Shown one piece after another: positions 33,486 through 43,380 of a stretch of 64,000 nucleotides of DNA. The notes below the pieces were generated by a model that was given only the letters and a program-made list of their open reading frames with translations, did not search any database and was not told where the DNA came from. Numbering within the stretch: the stretch's first letter is position 1; each line of letters starts with the position of its first letter. A program made the translations under genes and the position numbers. Origin of the DNA: Cobetia amphilecti (lineage in GTDB: Bacteria > Pseudomonadota > Gammaproteobacteria > Pseudomonadales > Halomonadaceae); assembly GCF_020217465.1 (NCBI RefSeq), contig NZ_CP084115.1, positions 3,968,001 to 4,032,000 on the forward strand, read 5' to 3'.

Positions 33486-35900
33486 ATGAAGGACACGCGC
33501 CTGCCCCAGCTGTGGCGTCTCGTACTGGCGGTCGCGCTACCGCTGGGGCTGATGCTATGCGTGTGGCAGGCGGTCTCGATGGCGCGCAGCCAGGGTCTGG
33601 AGCGCCTGGGGCATGAGGCAGACAACGAACTGCGTCTGACCGCCGCCAGCCTGCGTGGCCAGCTGAATCGCCACGCCTATCTGCCCAGACTGGTGGCAGA
33701 GAATGACCAGCTGCGCGACTTCCTCGATCACCCAGAAGACCCCAGCGCGGAAGTGGCACTCAATCAGCGACTGGACCGCATGCGTGAGCTGGCCGGCATC
33801 TCGGACCTCTATCTGGTCGATGACACCGGCACCACCATCGCCGCCAGCAACTGGCGCTCCGCCAATACCTTCATCGGCCAGAACTATCGCTTCCGCCCCT
33901 ACTGGCAAGACGCCATCAATGGCGGCGAGGGGCGCTTCTACGGGCTGGGCACCAGCTCCGGTGAGCGCGGTTACTTCTTCAGCGCTGCCGTCACCAGCCC
34001 GCAGGGACGACGTGGCGTGGCCGTGGTCAAGGTGCAGATAGAGGCTCTGGAGGCGGCGTGGCTCGACCAGAATGCCGACATCATGGTCACTGATCCGCAT
34101 GGCGTGATCTTCATCGCCAGCCAGGCGCAGCGGGTACTGCGCACGCTGGAGCCACTCAGCGAGGAGACACGCAACCGGCTGCTCGACACCCAGCGCTATG
34201 CCAATCAGCGCCTGCGCCCGCTGCGCCTGCATCACCGCGAGGCGCTGCCGGAGCTTTTGGGCCCGCCCTTTGAGTCGCGCCGCGACACGACCTCCATCGA
34301 GCTGTTGCAGCTGACACCGGGGGATCTCTGGCAGCACGCCTGGTTGAGCCTGTCCCAGCCACTGCCGGACATCGGCTGGCGCCTGCATGTGCTCAAGCCA
34401 CTGGCACCGCTGCGCAGCGGTATCTGGCAAGCGGCCGGACTCGCGGCCGGTGGCTATGCCTTGCTGTGTCTGCTGGCAGGGCTGGGCTGGCAGCGACTGC
34501 GCATCCTGCGTGAGCGTCGCCTGTTCGCCGAGCGCGAGCGCCAGAATCTCGCCAGCAGCCAGCAACGGGTGCGCGGCATCATCGACCGCACTCAGGCTGG
34601 CCTGTGCATCCTCGATGAGCGGGTGCGGCTGGTGTATCTCAATCCGACGGCCATTGCGCTGTTCGGCTCGCCCTTGAGTGCCGATGCCTCACCGGGCGAC
34701 TCACTCCGCCAGCCCAGCGCCCGCGAAGGGCGTGATCTGCGCGAGCTTTTCCTGCCAGCCGAGCGCCACCTGCTGGACCGCCTGACCCAGGCCCGCTCCG
34801 TCGGGCCGCTGGAAGTGCATGGCCTGCGCGAGGGTGTCGCGGTACCACTGGAGCTTTCCTGCTCGCCGCTGCCCAGTCCCAACGGTCCGCGCTGGCTGGT
34901 CACGGTCTTCGATGTCAGCGAACGCCGTGCCCAGGCCGAACAGCTCGCCCAGGCACGCGATGCCTTCGAGCAACGGGTGGTCGAGCGCACCCGCGACCTC
35001 GCCGCCAGCAACACGCGCCTGAGTGCCGAAGTCGAGGAGCGCACCCGCGCCGAACGCGAGCTGCGCGAGACGCGCGATGAATTGATCCAGACCGCCAAGC
35101 TCGCCGTCCTGGGGGAACTGGCCGCCGGCATCAATCACGAGCTCAATCAGCCATTGGCCGCCATCCGCGCCTATGCCGAGAACGCGACCGCCTTCCTCGC
35201 CCGCGCCCAGACCACCCAGGTCGAGAGCAACCTGCGCCAGATCACCGAGCTGACCCAGCGCATGGGCGAGATCAGCGCGCAGCTGCGTCAGTTCTCACGC
35301 AAGAGCGGTGACCGTCTGGAGGCCATCGATCTCACCACCAGCCTCGACTACGCCCTGCGCCTGCTGCATGCACGCTGCGAGGCACTCGGCGTGACCCTCA
35401 TTCACGAAGCGAGTCCAAAGCTAGCGCGGGTGCGCGCCGAGCCGGTACGTCTGGAGCAGGTATTGGTCAACCTGATCGGCAATGCACTGGATGCGCTTGC
35501 CGACATGCCCCCCGAGCGCACGGAGCCCCCCAGCATCCAGCTCAACCTGCATGAGCAAGCGGGCAGCGCCGGCAATCAGGTCGTGCTGGAAGTCCACGAC
35601 AACGGCCCCGGCCTCGAGCCATCGCAACTGGTGCGGGTGTTCGAACCCTTCTATACCCAGCGCGCCGACGGTCAGGGACTCGGGCTGGGGTTATCGATCA
35701 GCGCGCGTATCGTCGCTGACCTCGGCGGCACCCTCGAGGCGTACCCCTCGCCGCTGGGTGGTGCACTGTTCCGGCTGACGCTGCCGGCACTCTCGATGCC
35801 CTCACTATCGATACACTCACTTGCGACGCCCTCACATCAGCCGTCGCCCTCACAACCCCCAATGCCACCCACCGCCAACCATTCACAGGAGCCGTCATGA
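33486..35900 (+). CDS. dctB: DctB-type sensor histidine kinase
   Basis: 804 aa. Membrane segments near residues 10-30 and 315-335 flank a periplasmic double-PDC/Cache sensor (YLVDDTGTTIAASNW, GQNYRFRPYWQ). A PAS-like domain and a coiled coil follow, then HisKA with the phospho-acceptor His551 (GINHELNQPLAA) and HATPase_c (NALDAL, DNGPGLEP, GQGLGLGLS). This is the architecture of C4-dicarboxylate sensor DctB. Its stop overlaps the dctD start by 4 bp. No dct transporter gene is nearby, so its ligand and targets cannot be read from context; lactate or another carboxylate is possible. Confidence 0.82.
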   Translation: MKDTRLPQLWRLVLAVALPLGLMLCVWQAVSMARSQGLERLGHEADNELRLTAASLRGQLNRHAYLPRLVAENDQLRDFLDHPEDPSAEVALNQRLDRMRELAGISDLYLVDDTGTTIAASNWRSANTFIGQNYRFRPYWQDAINGGEGRFYGLGTSSGERGYFFSAAVTSPQGRRGVAVVKVQIEALEAAWLDQNADIMVTDPHGVIFIASQAQRVLRTLEPLSEETRNRLLDTQRYANQRLRPLRLHHREALPELLGPPFESRRDTTSIELLQLTPGDLWQHAWLSLSQPLPDIGWRLHVLKPLAPLRSGIWQAAGLAAGGYALLCLLAGLGWQRLRILRERRLFAERERQNLASSQQRVRGIIDRTQAGLCILDERVRLVYLNPTAIALFGSPLSADASPGDSLRQPSAREGRDLRELFLPAERHLLDRLTQARSVGPLEVHGLREGVAVPLELSCSPLPSPNGPRWLVTVFDVSERRAQAEQLAQARDAFEQRVVERTRDLAASNTRLSAEVEERTRAERELRETRDELIQTAKLAVLGELAAGINHELNQPLAAIRAYAENATAFLARAQTTQVESNLRQITELTQRMGEISAQLRQFSRKSGDRLEAIDLTTSLDYALRLLHARCEALGVTLIHEASPKLARVRAEPVRLEQVLVNLIGNALDALADMPPERTEPPSIQLNLHEQAGSAGNQVVLEVHDNGPGLEPSQLVRVFEPFYTQRADGQGLGLGLSISARIVADLGGTLEAYPSPLGGALFRLTLPALSMPSLSIHSLATPSHQPSPSQPPMPPTANHSQEPS

Positions 35901-37432
35901 GCGACGTCACGAATACCGACATGCAGGTGCTGGTGGTGGATGACGAACCGCACCTGCGCGACAGCCTGAGCCAGAGTCTGATGCTGGCCGATTACCGCAC
36001 TCGCCCGCTGGCCAGTGCCGAGCAGGCGCTGGCGATCCTGCGCGCCGAAGCGCCCTTCGAGGGTGTGGTGGTCACGGACATTCGCATGCCGGGCATGGAT
36101 GGCCTGAGCCTGCTGCACGCGGCGCATGCCGTGGATGACGAGCTGCCGGTGATCGTGATGACCGGTCATGGCGACATCGACACCGCCGTCGCGGCCATGC
36201 AGGCCGGTGCCTGGGATTTCATCGAGAAGCCCTTCGATCGCGAGCGCATGCTCGATGGCGTGCGGCGTGCGGTGGCCGCCCGCCGGCTGACGCTGGAGAA
36301 CCGCTCGCTGCGCGAACAGCTGGATACCCAGCGCAACAGCGCCGGCCCCAGGCTGGTCGGCAGCAGTGACATCATGCAGCGCCTGGACGCCCAGGTGTCA
36401 CGCCTGGCGGCGGTCGATGCCGACACCCTGCTGTATGGCGAGACCGGCGCCGGCAAGGACCGTGTCGCCCGCTGCCTGCACGAGCGCAGCGCTCGCGCCA
36501 GCAAGCCCTTCGTGGCGCTCAACTGTGGCGGCATGCCGGAGACGTTGATCGAGTCGGAACTGTTCGGCCATGAGAAAGGTGCCTTCACCGGTGCCAGCGA
36601 GCGCCGCATCGGCAAGCTGGAACACGCCGACGGCGGCACCCTGTTTCTCGATGAGATCGAATCGATGCCGATGTCGTTGCAGATCAAGCTGTTGCGGGTG
36701 CTGCAGGAGCGCAGCATCGAGCGGCTCGGCAGCAATACGCCACGCCCCATCGATATCCGCGTCATCGCCGCCACCAAGCGGGATCTGCGCGAAGCGGCCA
36801 GCGCCGGCGAGTTTCGCGAAGACCTCTACTACCGCCTGAACGTGGTCACGCTGTATCTGCCGCCACTGCGCGAGCATGCCGAGGATATCCTGCAACTGTT
36901 TCGGCACTTCGCGATTCTGGCCAGCGAACGCACCAGTCTGGAAGTCCCGCCGCTGGACGCCACCACCCTGCAGGCACTGCTGGCGCATGACTGGCCGGGC
37001 AACGTGCGTGAATTGAGAAACTGTGCGGAACGCCATGTGCTGCTTGGCGGGCTGGAGGGCAACATCGGCGACAGCATGGCGGAAGGGCGACCGCTCACCG
37101 CGGGCACGAGTGGCCCAGCCGTGAACAGCACGGAAGCCACAAGAGAGGCGGTCAGAGAAGGCATCACCGCCGGCATGGGCGAGCGGGATGCTTCAGGCGC
37201 ACCGAGGGAATCAGGCGAGCTGGGGGAACTGGAGCACAACGTGAAGGCAGCCACGCAGGCGCAATCGCTGCCGCAGCGCATGGAGGCGTTCGAGGCCGCG
37301 CTGATTCGCGAGGCCCTGGCGGCCAGCAAAGGTCAGGTGGTGATGGCCTGCGAACGACTGGGGCTGCCGCGCAAGACACTCTACGACAAGCTCAAGAAGC
37401 ACGGCCTGAGCGCCGAGCCCTATCGTGCCTGA
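35897..37432 (+). CDS. dctD: DctD-type sigma-54-dependent response regulator
   Basis: 511 aa. The receiver domain has phospho-acceptor Asp61 (VVTDIRMPGMDG). The AAA+ domain has Walker A GETGAGKD (181-188), the sigma-54 contact loop GAFTGA (228-233) and Walker B LFLDE (249-253). A Fis-type helix-turn-helix is at about 466-507. The linker between AAA+ and HTH (about 390-455) is long, low in complexity and probably disordered. It is translationally coupled to the kinase gene and should activate sigma-54 promoters. No clear -24/-12 promoter was recognised in this window. Confidence 0.85.
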   Translation: MSDVTNTDMQVLVVDDEPHLRDSLSQSLMLADYRTRPLASAEQALAILRAEAPFEGVVVTDIRMPGMDGLSLLHAAHAVDDELPVIVMTGHGDIDTAVAAMQAGAWDFIEKPFDRERMLDGVRRAVAARRLTLENRSLREQLDTQRNSAGPRLVGSSDIMQRLDAQVSRLAAVDADTLLYGETGAGKDRVARCLHERSARASKPFVALNCGGMPETLIESELFGHEKGAFTGASERRIGKLEHADGGTLFLDEIESMPMSLQIKLLRVLQERSIERLGSNTPRPIDIRVIAATKRDLREAASAGEFREDLYYRLNVVTLYLPPLREHAEDILQLFRHFAILASERTSLEVPPLDATTLQALLAHDWPGNVRELRNCAERHVLLGGLEGNIGDSMAEGRPLTAGTSGPAVNSTEATREAVREGITAGMGERDASGAPRESGELGELEHNVKAATQAQSLPQRMEAFEAALIREALAASKGQVVMACERLGLPRKTLYDKLKKHGLSAEPYRA

Positions 37433-37495
37433 TGCATCACAACCAAGGCATCACAACAGCAACGGAGATTCGCGCCGGCCTTCAGCCAGACGGCA

Positions 37496-38203
37496 TCAGA
37501 CGCCGGCCATCAGCCGCGACAGACCTGCGCCGAACACGGACAGCGGCCCCTGCAGGTGCATGATGTCCACCAGTACCGACAATGGTGGCAGCCAGGGCGT
37601 CATGGCGGCGATCACCGCCACCATCGCCAGCGAATTGCCCGGCTCACGATAATCGAACAGCTTGAAGGCGGTGCCGAAGCTGCGCTTCAGGCGTGCGCCG
37701 ACCATGTCGACGCTGTACATCTCATCGAGCAGCAGGTGGATCATGGCGCCGAACAACAGGGCCGCGCCCTGCCACCAGGCCTGCTCTTCACTCTGGCCCA
37801 GCACATGCAGGCTGGCGGCCGTCACGCCCAGCGAGCACAGCAGTGACGCCAGCAGCGAGTGCCAGATACCGCGATGGACGGTAAAACGCTTGAAGATGGC
37901 GCTGGCCACATAGCGCACGCCCAGATAGGTGGCGCCGCCCGCCATCATCAAAGGCCCCGCCAGCAGGCGGTCCTGCAGCAACAGCACGCAGGCCATGGTC
38001 GCCAGTACCGCAAACAGCGTGAACAGGATACGGATGGCGCGCGAGTTGTCGGAGTCGATATCCGGCAGGATACCGCCGAAGGTGGTCAGGCTCGCCAGCG
38101 GAACCCCCTCCGCCAGCGACCACAGGCCGCCCTGCCAGCCCGCCGCCGCGACGATGCCGCCGGCAAAGGCCGCTACGGTGATATGGGTACGAAAATTGGC
38201 CAT
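37496..38203 (-). CDS. YdjM-like membrane-bound metal-dependent hydrolase (DUF457)
   Basis: 235 aa. It starts MANFRTHITVAAFAGG and contains histidine/aspartate motifs of the family (FGGILPDIDSDNSRA, VHRGIWHSLLASLL, GAMIHLLLDEMYSVD) set among about five hydrophobic segments. This matches the YdjM/DUF457 integral membrane proteins. The ATG at 38203 is favoured because family members begin with this histidine motif. A LexA-like box lies 58 bp upstream over the predicted transcription start; E. coli ydjM is also a LexA target. Its function in the DNA-damage response is not known. Confidence 0.8.
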   Translation of the reverse strand: MANFRTHITVAAFAGGIVAAAGWQGGLWSLAEGVPLASLTTFGGILPDIDSDNSRAIRILFTLFAVLATMACVLLLQDRLLAGPLMMAGGATYLGVRYVASAIFKRFTVHRGIWHSLLASLLCSLGVTAASLHVLGQSEEQAWWQGAALLFGAMIHLLLDEMYSVDMVGARLKRSFGTAFKLFDYREPGNSLAMVAVIAAMTPWLPPLSVLVDIMHLQGPLSVFGAGLSRLMAGV

Positions 38204-38260
38204 GAAATACGGGTCGCGAGCCCTCGACGATGTCACTGGACCAGACGCCACACGCTGGCA

Positions 38261-38276
38261 CTGGATATACGTCCAG
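38261..38276. promoter_or_regulatory. LexA-type SOS box upstream of the ydjM-like gene
   Basis: CTGGATATACGTCCAG fits CTG-N10-CAG with a nearly palindromic, A/T-leaning core. On the minus strand a -35 TTGTTT (38306-38301), 18-bp spacer and -10 CATAAT (38282-38277) lie just upstream, so the box would cover the start of transcription. Confidence 0.65.
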
Positions 38277-38425
38277 ATTATGACGCAAGCATTTCATGAA
38301 AAACAATGGCTTGTCCTGGTTTGTACGCACCACTGCCACATCTGCCTTCTTAAGCTCGTGGAAAACCGACCCTGGCTTGCGTCAAATCCGCCCCTGGCTT
38401 GTGGAGAATCCGGCCCTGAAACGAG

Positions 38426-38459
38426 CACTCCCCCGCCGGCCTGAGCCGACGGGGGAGTG
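38426..38459 (-). terminator. hairpin after the gamma-carbonic anhydrase gene
   Basis: CACTCCCCCG and CGGGGGAGTG form a 10-bp perfect stem with an inner stem-like loop, about 36 bp beyond the stop at 38496. The following T content is low. The rest of the gap to 38203 holds only the promoter and SOS box. Confidence 0.5.
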
Positions 38460-38495
38460 ATCATTGCTGCGTCTGCCGCTCTGTGCGAGGGAGAT

Positions 38496-39038
38496 TCAGT
38501 CGACGTAGTCTTCGGCCAGATGCTGATCCTTCAGCTTGACGTAGTTCACCGCCGAATAGGTGAAGAACTCACGCTCACTGTCCTTGATCGGGCGCAGTGC
38601 CTTGGCCGGGTTGCCGGCATACACATGCCCGCCCTCGAGACGCTTGCCCGGTGGCACCAGCGCACCCGCCGCGATGATGACTTCATCTTCCACCACCACG
38701 CCGTCCATCACGATGGCGCCCATGCCGACCAGCACACGGTCGTGAATGGTGCAGCCATGCAATACGGCCTTGTGGCCGATGGTGACGTCATCACCGATTT
38801 CCAGCGGATAGCCGCCCGGATTGAAGTCACTGGCGTGGGTGATATGCAGTACCGCGCCATCCTGCACGCTGGTGCGCGCGCCGATGCGGATACGGTGCAT
38901 GTCGCCGCGAATCACCGCCAGCGGCCATACCGAGCTGTCATCCCCGAGGGCGACATCACCCAGCACCACACTGGCCGGATCGACGAAAACCCGCTCGCCC
39001 AGTCGCGGCGTCAGGCCCTTGAAGGATCTAATGCTCAT
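38496..39038 (-). CDS. gamma-carbonic anhydrase family protein (YrdA-like)
   Basis: 180 aa left-handed beta-helix protein with hexapeptide repeats. Candidate metal ligands are His65/His68 (VLHITH), His89 and His94 (TIGHKAVLHGC). The close resemblance to YrdA over SVQDGAVLHITHASDFNPGG makes the family secure. Whether it has carbonic anhydrase activity is unknown for many such proteins. It is monocistronic. Confidence 0.88.
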   Translation of the reverse strand: MSIRSFKGLTPRLGERVFVDPASVVLGDVALGDDSSVWPLAVIRGDMHRIRIGARTSVQDGAVLHITHASDFNPGGYPLEIGDDVTIGHKAVLHGCTIHDRVLVGMGAIVMDGVVVEDEVIIAAGALVPPGKRLEGGHVYAGNPAKALRPIKDSEREFFTYSAVNYVKLKDQHLAEDYVD

Positions 39039-39235
39039 GCCTTACCTCCTGAATTAGGCAACCAGCCTACTGCGCCAAACACCGGGATGCCAATAGCGCA
39101 ACGGCCTGACTCGCGTTGCGATGTTTTCGACACCCCGTCCCGACGCCCCGCTTGCAGGCTCGCCATGCCCCACGCATCGCGCCATGCCGCACGCCGACTC
39201 AACGCCAGATTCACGTACCGATTGCGCAGGCGCGC

Positions 39236-40579
39236 TTACTTGAAGAAGCTCCAGCCCAGCACGACGACAACCAGCGGAATCGAGATCCAGCGCAGCACCC
39301 AACGCCAAGTGCGGAAGAAGCCACGCGAGGTGCCGAGGCCTGCCAGCGCACGATTCTGCGGCATCACCCAGGCCGCGAAGATGGCGATCAGCAGCCCGCC
39401 GATCGGCAGGAAGAAGTCCGGCGGAATCGTCGTCACCGCATCGAAGACATTCATCTCGCCCAGCACGTGCACGTCCTTGAGGCTCGAGAAGGACAGCACC
39501 GACAACAGCCCCATCGCCCACACCGAGACACCGACCACCAGTGCCGCGTGGCGACGCTTGAGACCCCAGCCCTCCAGCACCTCGACGATGGGCTCGGCGA
39601 TGTTGATCGAGCTGGTCCAGGTCGCCAGCAGCAACAGCAGGAAGAACAGCGCCAGCAGCACGCTGCCGCCCGGCAGATTGGCGAAGGCGATCGGCAGGCT
39701 GACGAACATCAGGCCAGGGCCGGAGGCCGGGTCCATGCCCTGGCTGAAGACCGCCGCGAAGATGGCGATCCCCGCCAGCAGCGCCACACCGATATCCAGT
39801 GCCGCCACGGCGATCGCCGCCGTCGGCAGACTCTGGCGCTCCGGCATGTAGGCGCCGTAGGCCATCAGGGCACAGGCGCCGACCGCCAGAGTGAAGAAGG
39901 CATGCCCCATGGCATTGAGCATCACGTCCAGCGTGATGGCACTCGGGTTGGGCATGAACAGCCAGCTCAGCGCGGGGCCGAAGCCGGGCGTACTGATGCT
40001 GTAACCCGCCAGCGCCAGCAACAGCACGTAGAGCAGCGGCATCATCAGGTTGTTGAGGCGCTCGAGCCCGGAAGAGATGCCGGCGACCACCACACTCATC
40101 GTCATCAGCATGAAGACGGTGTGGTTGAAGGTCATCGTGACCGGGTCTTCCAGGAAGGCACCGAAGGAAGCGCCGATCTCCGGCGGGCTCATGCCGCTGA
40201 AGTCACCCTTCAGCGAATCGACCAGATACTCGATCGACCAGCCCGACACCACCGAATAGAACGACAGGATGAAGAACATGGTGATGGCGCCGAACAGTCC
40301 CAGCCAGCGCCAGTGCGGGGTGCGTCCACCGCTGACGGCCAGATGGGCCAGCGCCTGCATCGGTCCGCGACGTCCGGCGCGCCCGATCATGATCTCGGCC
40401 ATCATCACCGGCAGGCCCAGCAACAGCACGAAACCGATATACAGCAGCAGAAACGCGGAACCGCCGTTCTCGCCGGTCATGTAGGGGAAGCGCCAGATGT
40501 TGCCCAGCCCTACGGCGGCGCCGGTCACGGCCAGAATGAAGGCTCGGCGACTGCCCCAGCGTTCGGTGGTTTCGCTCAT
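39236..40579 (-). CDS. sodium-dependent transporter, NSS/SNF family
   Basis: 447 aa with about 11-12 hydrophobic segments. The first segment carries the sodium/substrate-binding signature (VGLGNIWRFPYMTGENGG). This family usually imports amino acids or related amines with sodium; the substrate cannot be read here. The ATG at 40579 (MSETTERWGSRRAFIL) is chosen because the sequence before it is not conserved-looking. It is divergent from prlC with a 271-bp gap in which no convincing promoter was seen. Confidence 0.88.
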   Translation of the reverse strand: MSETTERWGSRRAFILAVTGAAVGLGNIWRFPYMTGENGGSAFLLLYIGFVLLLGLPVMMAEIMIGRAGRRGPMQALAHLAVSGGRTPHWRWLGLFGAITMFFILSFYSVVSGWSIEYLVDSLKGDFSGMSPPEIGASFGAFLEDPVTMTFNHTVFMLMTMSVVVAGISSGLERLNNLMMPLLYVLLLALAGYSISTPGFGPALSWLFMPNPSAITLDVMLNAMGHAFFTLAVGACALMAYGAYMPERQSLPTAAIAVAALDIGVALLAGIAIFAAVFSQGMDPASGPGLMFVSLPIAFANLPGGSVLLALFFLLLLLATWTSSINIAEPIVEVLEGWGLKRRHAALVVGVSVWAMGLLSVLSFSSLKDVHVLGEMNVFDAVTTIPPDFFLPIGGLLIAIFAAWVMPQNRALAGLGTSRGFFRTWRWVLRWISIPLVVVVLGWSFFK

Positions 40580-40850
40580 GTCTGCTCTCGTGGTCTCGGT
40601 ACGGGGGAAGGATACGGGCCCCACTCAGGGGCCAAGGCCAGCAAGATAGCAGCCGTACCGGCCTCGGCCAATGCGACATGCGCGTGGCAACGCCCGCCTA
40701 TCGAGGCGATAGATTGAATAACACGCGCCGAGGCCTCACATTCTAGGTATCCCCGCGGCAGCGGTGACGCCGTTTTCACGGCGCAATCGATGCGCAAGTT
40801 CTCCTTTACCGCTCACCGCTGCCGCCCACCCGAATGACGCGAGGTACATG

Positions 40851-42899
40851 ATGTCGATCAATCCCCTGCTGGAACGCAACACCCTGCCCCCCTTCGACAC
40901 CCTCAAGGCCGAGCATGTCGAGGACGCGATCAGCGAACTGCTGGAGCACAACCAGCAGGAGATCGAGCGCCTGATCGAGGCCACCCGCGATGACACGCGC
41001 TGGGACAACTTCGCCGCGCCGCTGGAAGCGCTGGGCGATCGCCTGAGCCAGGCCTGGTCGCCGGTCTCGCACCTCAACTCGACCATGAACTCGCCCAAGC
41101 TGCGTGAGGCCTACCAGGCCTGTCTCGCCAAGCTGTCGGCCTACTCCACCTGGGTGGGTCAGAACAGCGACCTGGCCGCGGCCTATCAGCGCCTCGCGGA
41201 CAGCGATGAGTTCGCAAGCCTCGATGAAGCCCAGCAGAAGGCGATCACCAACAGCCTGCGCGACTTCCGCCTCGCCGGTGTCGATCTGCCGCAAGACAAG
41301 AAGCAGCGTTACGGCGAGATCCAGGCGCGCCTGTCCGAGCTCTCCAACACCTTCTCCAACCATGTGCTGGATGCCACCCAGGCCTGGCACAAGGATGTCG
41401 GCGAAGAGGCGCTGGCGGGCGTACCGGAAAGCGGCCTTGAAGCGCTCAAGGCCAATGCCGAAGCCAAGGGCCTGGAAGGCTATCGCATCACCCTGGACTT
41501 CCCGAGCTTCTTCCCGGTGCTCAGCTATGCCGACAACCGCGAGCTGCGCGAGGAGGTCTACACCGCCTTCGTCACGCGCGCCTCGGAGAAGGGCCCCAAC
41601 GCCGGTGAATTCGACAACGGTCCGGTGATCGAGGAGATTCTGGCCCTGCGCCAGGAGCTGGCCGCGCTGATCGGCTTCGACGACTACGCCTCACTGTCGC
41701 TGGCGACCAAGATGGCCGACTCGCCGGCGCAGGTCATCGCCTTCCTGGATGACCTCGCCACCCGCGCCGTGCCGCAGGCGCGTGAAGAGTTCAACGAGCT
41801 GGCGGCCTACGCCACCGAGAGCCTCGGCATCGACGACCTGCAGCCGTGGGATGTCGGCTACGCAAGCGAGAAGCTGCGCGAATCGCGCTACGCGATCAAT
41901 CAGGAGCAGCTGCGCCCCTACTTCCCGGCGCCGCAGGCCATCGACGGGCTGTTCGAGGTCGTCAACCGCCTCTACGGCATCACCTTCAAGCAGCGCGAAG
42001 TGCCGGTCTGGCACGAGGACGTCAGCTACTACGAGGTGATCGAGAATGACACCCCGATCGCCGGCTTCTATCTCGATCTCTACGCGCGTGAAGGCAAGCG
42101 GGGCGGTGCCTGGATGGATGAGTGCCGCGTCCGTCGTCGCCGCGAGGATGGCAGCCTGCAGTTGCCGGTCGCCTACCTGACCTGCAACTTCACCCGCCCG
42201 GTGGGCGATCGCCCGGCACTGCTGACCCACGATGAAGTGGTCACGCTGTTCCACGAGTTCGGTCACGGCCTGCATCACATGCTGACCCGTCAGGAAGTCG
42301 CCGAAGTCTCCGGCATCAATGGCGTGGCCTGGGACGCCGTCGAGCTGCCCAGCCAGTTCATGGAGAACTTCTGCTACGAGCGTGAAGGGCTGGATCTGAT
42401 CGCACGTCACGTCGACACCGGCGAGCGCCTGCCGGATGACATGCTCGAGCGCCTGCAGGCAGCCCGCAACTTCCAGGCGGCGATGACCATGGTCCGCCAG
42501 CTGGAGTTCTCGCTGTTCGACTTCCGCCTGCATCATGAGCTCGACAAGCCGTCGGCCAGCGATGTCCAGGCGCTGCTCGATGAGGTGCGCAGCAAGGTCG
42601 CCGTGGTGCCGGCGGTCGAGTTCAACCGCTTCCAGAATGGCTTCAGCCATATCTTCGCCGGCGGTTACGCCGCGGGTTACTACAGCTACAAGTGGGCCGA
42701 GGTGCTGTCGGCAGACGCCTTCAGCGCCTTCGAGGAAAGCGCGGTCTTCGATACCGCCACCGGCCAGCGCTTCCGTGACGAGGTACTGGCACGCGGTGGC
42801 TCGCGTGACGCCGCCGAGCTGTTCCGCGCCTTCCGTGGCCGTGACCCGCAGGTCGATGCCCTGCTGCGTCACTCCGGCATCGGTGCCCAGGCGGCCTGA
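40851..42899 (+). CDS. prlC: oligopeptidase A (M3 family metallopeptidase)
   Basis: 682 aa cytoplasmic zinc peptidase that degrades short peptides, including cleaved signal peptides. The HEFGHGLHH zinc site is at residues 468-476. The ATG at 40851 has GAGG six bases upstream; an adjacent ATG at 40848 is too close to it. Full length compared with the 680-aa E. coli enzyme. It is followed by a yheV-type gene after 147 bp, a common pairing. Confidence 0.95.
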   Translation: MSINPLLERNTLPPFDTLKAEHVEDAISELLEHNQQEIERLIEATRDDTRWDNFAAPLEALGDRLSQAWSPVSHLNSTMNSPKLREAYQACLAKLSAYSTWVGQNSDLAAAYQRLADSDEFASLDEAQQKAITNSLRDFRLAGVDLPQDKKQRYGEIQARLSELSNTFSNHVLDATQAWHKDVGEEALAGVPESGLEALKANAEAKGLEGYRITLDFPSFFPVLSYADNRELREEVYTAFVTRASEKGPNAGEFDNGPVIEEILALRQELAALIGFDDYASLSLATKMADSPAQVIAFLDDLATRAVPQAREEFNELAAYATESLGIDDLQPWDVGYASEKLRESRYAINQEQLRPYFPAPQAIDGLFEVVNRLYGITFKQREVPVWHEDVSYYEVIENDTPIAGFYLDLYAREGKRGGAWMDECRVRRRREDGSLQLPVAYLTCNFTRPVGDRPALLTHDEVVTLFHEFGHGLHHMLTRQEVAEVSGINGVAWDAVELPSQFMENFCYEREGLDLIARHVDTGERLPDDMLERLQAARNFQAAMTMVRQLEFSLFDFRLHHELDKPSASDVQALLDEVRSKVAVVPAVEFNRFQNGFSHIFAGGYAAGYYSYKWAEVLSADAFSAFEESAVFDTATGQRFRDEVLARGGSRDAAELFRAFRGRDPQVDALLRHSGIGAQAA

Positions 42900-43046
42900 T
42901 CTCGCCCCGTCTCGGGATGGCGCAAGCCTGACCACGAGCTGCTGACCATGCGCCCCTGACCTTTACCGGTCGGGGGCGTATCATATGGCGCATCATCCGC
43001 CCGAGGCGGGATTGCCAGACCTACCCTGACCCTGACTGGAGGCACC

Positions 43047-43298
43047 ATGTCTACCATCAAGCGCTTCATCGCCGGTGCCGTCTGCCCGCGCTGCGGAGCA
43101 ATGGACCGCCTGCGTACCTGGGAGCAGAACGAGACCCGCTACCGTGACTGCGTGTCCTGCGACTTCTTCGAACAGCAAGCCGTCGAGGAACCGCCGACCC
43201 TCGCCGAGATTTCCACGCGCGTGAGCGACCCCCGCGAGACGCCGGCGAGCGATGAGGTTCAGCCGGTGCGCATTCTGGACCCCGGCAAGCTGCACTGA
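43047..43298 (+). CDS. yheV: YheV-family putative zinc-ribbon protein
   Basis: 83 aa. Two CxxC pairs (Cys13/Cys16 and Cys35/Cys38) form a small zinc ribbon, followed by an acidic/proline tail. The beginning MSTIKRFIAGAVCPRCG matches YheV. The ATG follows GGAGG. Its function is unknown; it commonly sits after prlC. A strong terminator follows at 43323. Confidence 0.88.
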   Translation: MSTIKRFIAGAVCPRCGAMDRLRTWEQNETRYRDCVSCDFFEQQAVEEPPTLAEISTRVSDPRETPASDEVQPVRILDPGKLH

Positions 43299-43322
43299 CA
43301 TCTGCTATAGCGCTGCGACATG

Positions 43323-43352
43323 AAAAAGCCCCGCCAATTGGCGGGGCTTTTT
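43323..43352. terminator. bidirectional terminator between yheV and sodC
   Basis: AAAAAGCCCCGCC and GGCGGGGCTTTTT flank a 4-nt loop (AATT). It has T-tracts on both strands, so it can end both the yheV and sodC transcripts. Confidence 0.9.
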
Positions 43353-43380
43353 CATGTCATCTCGGCAGGTGGTTCAATTG

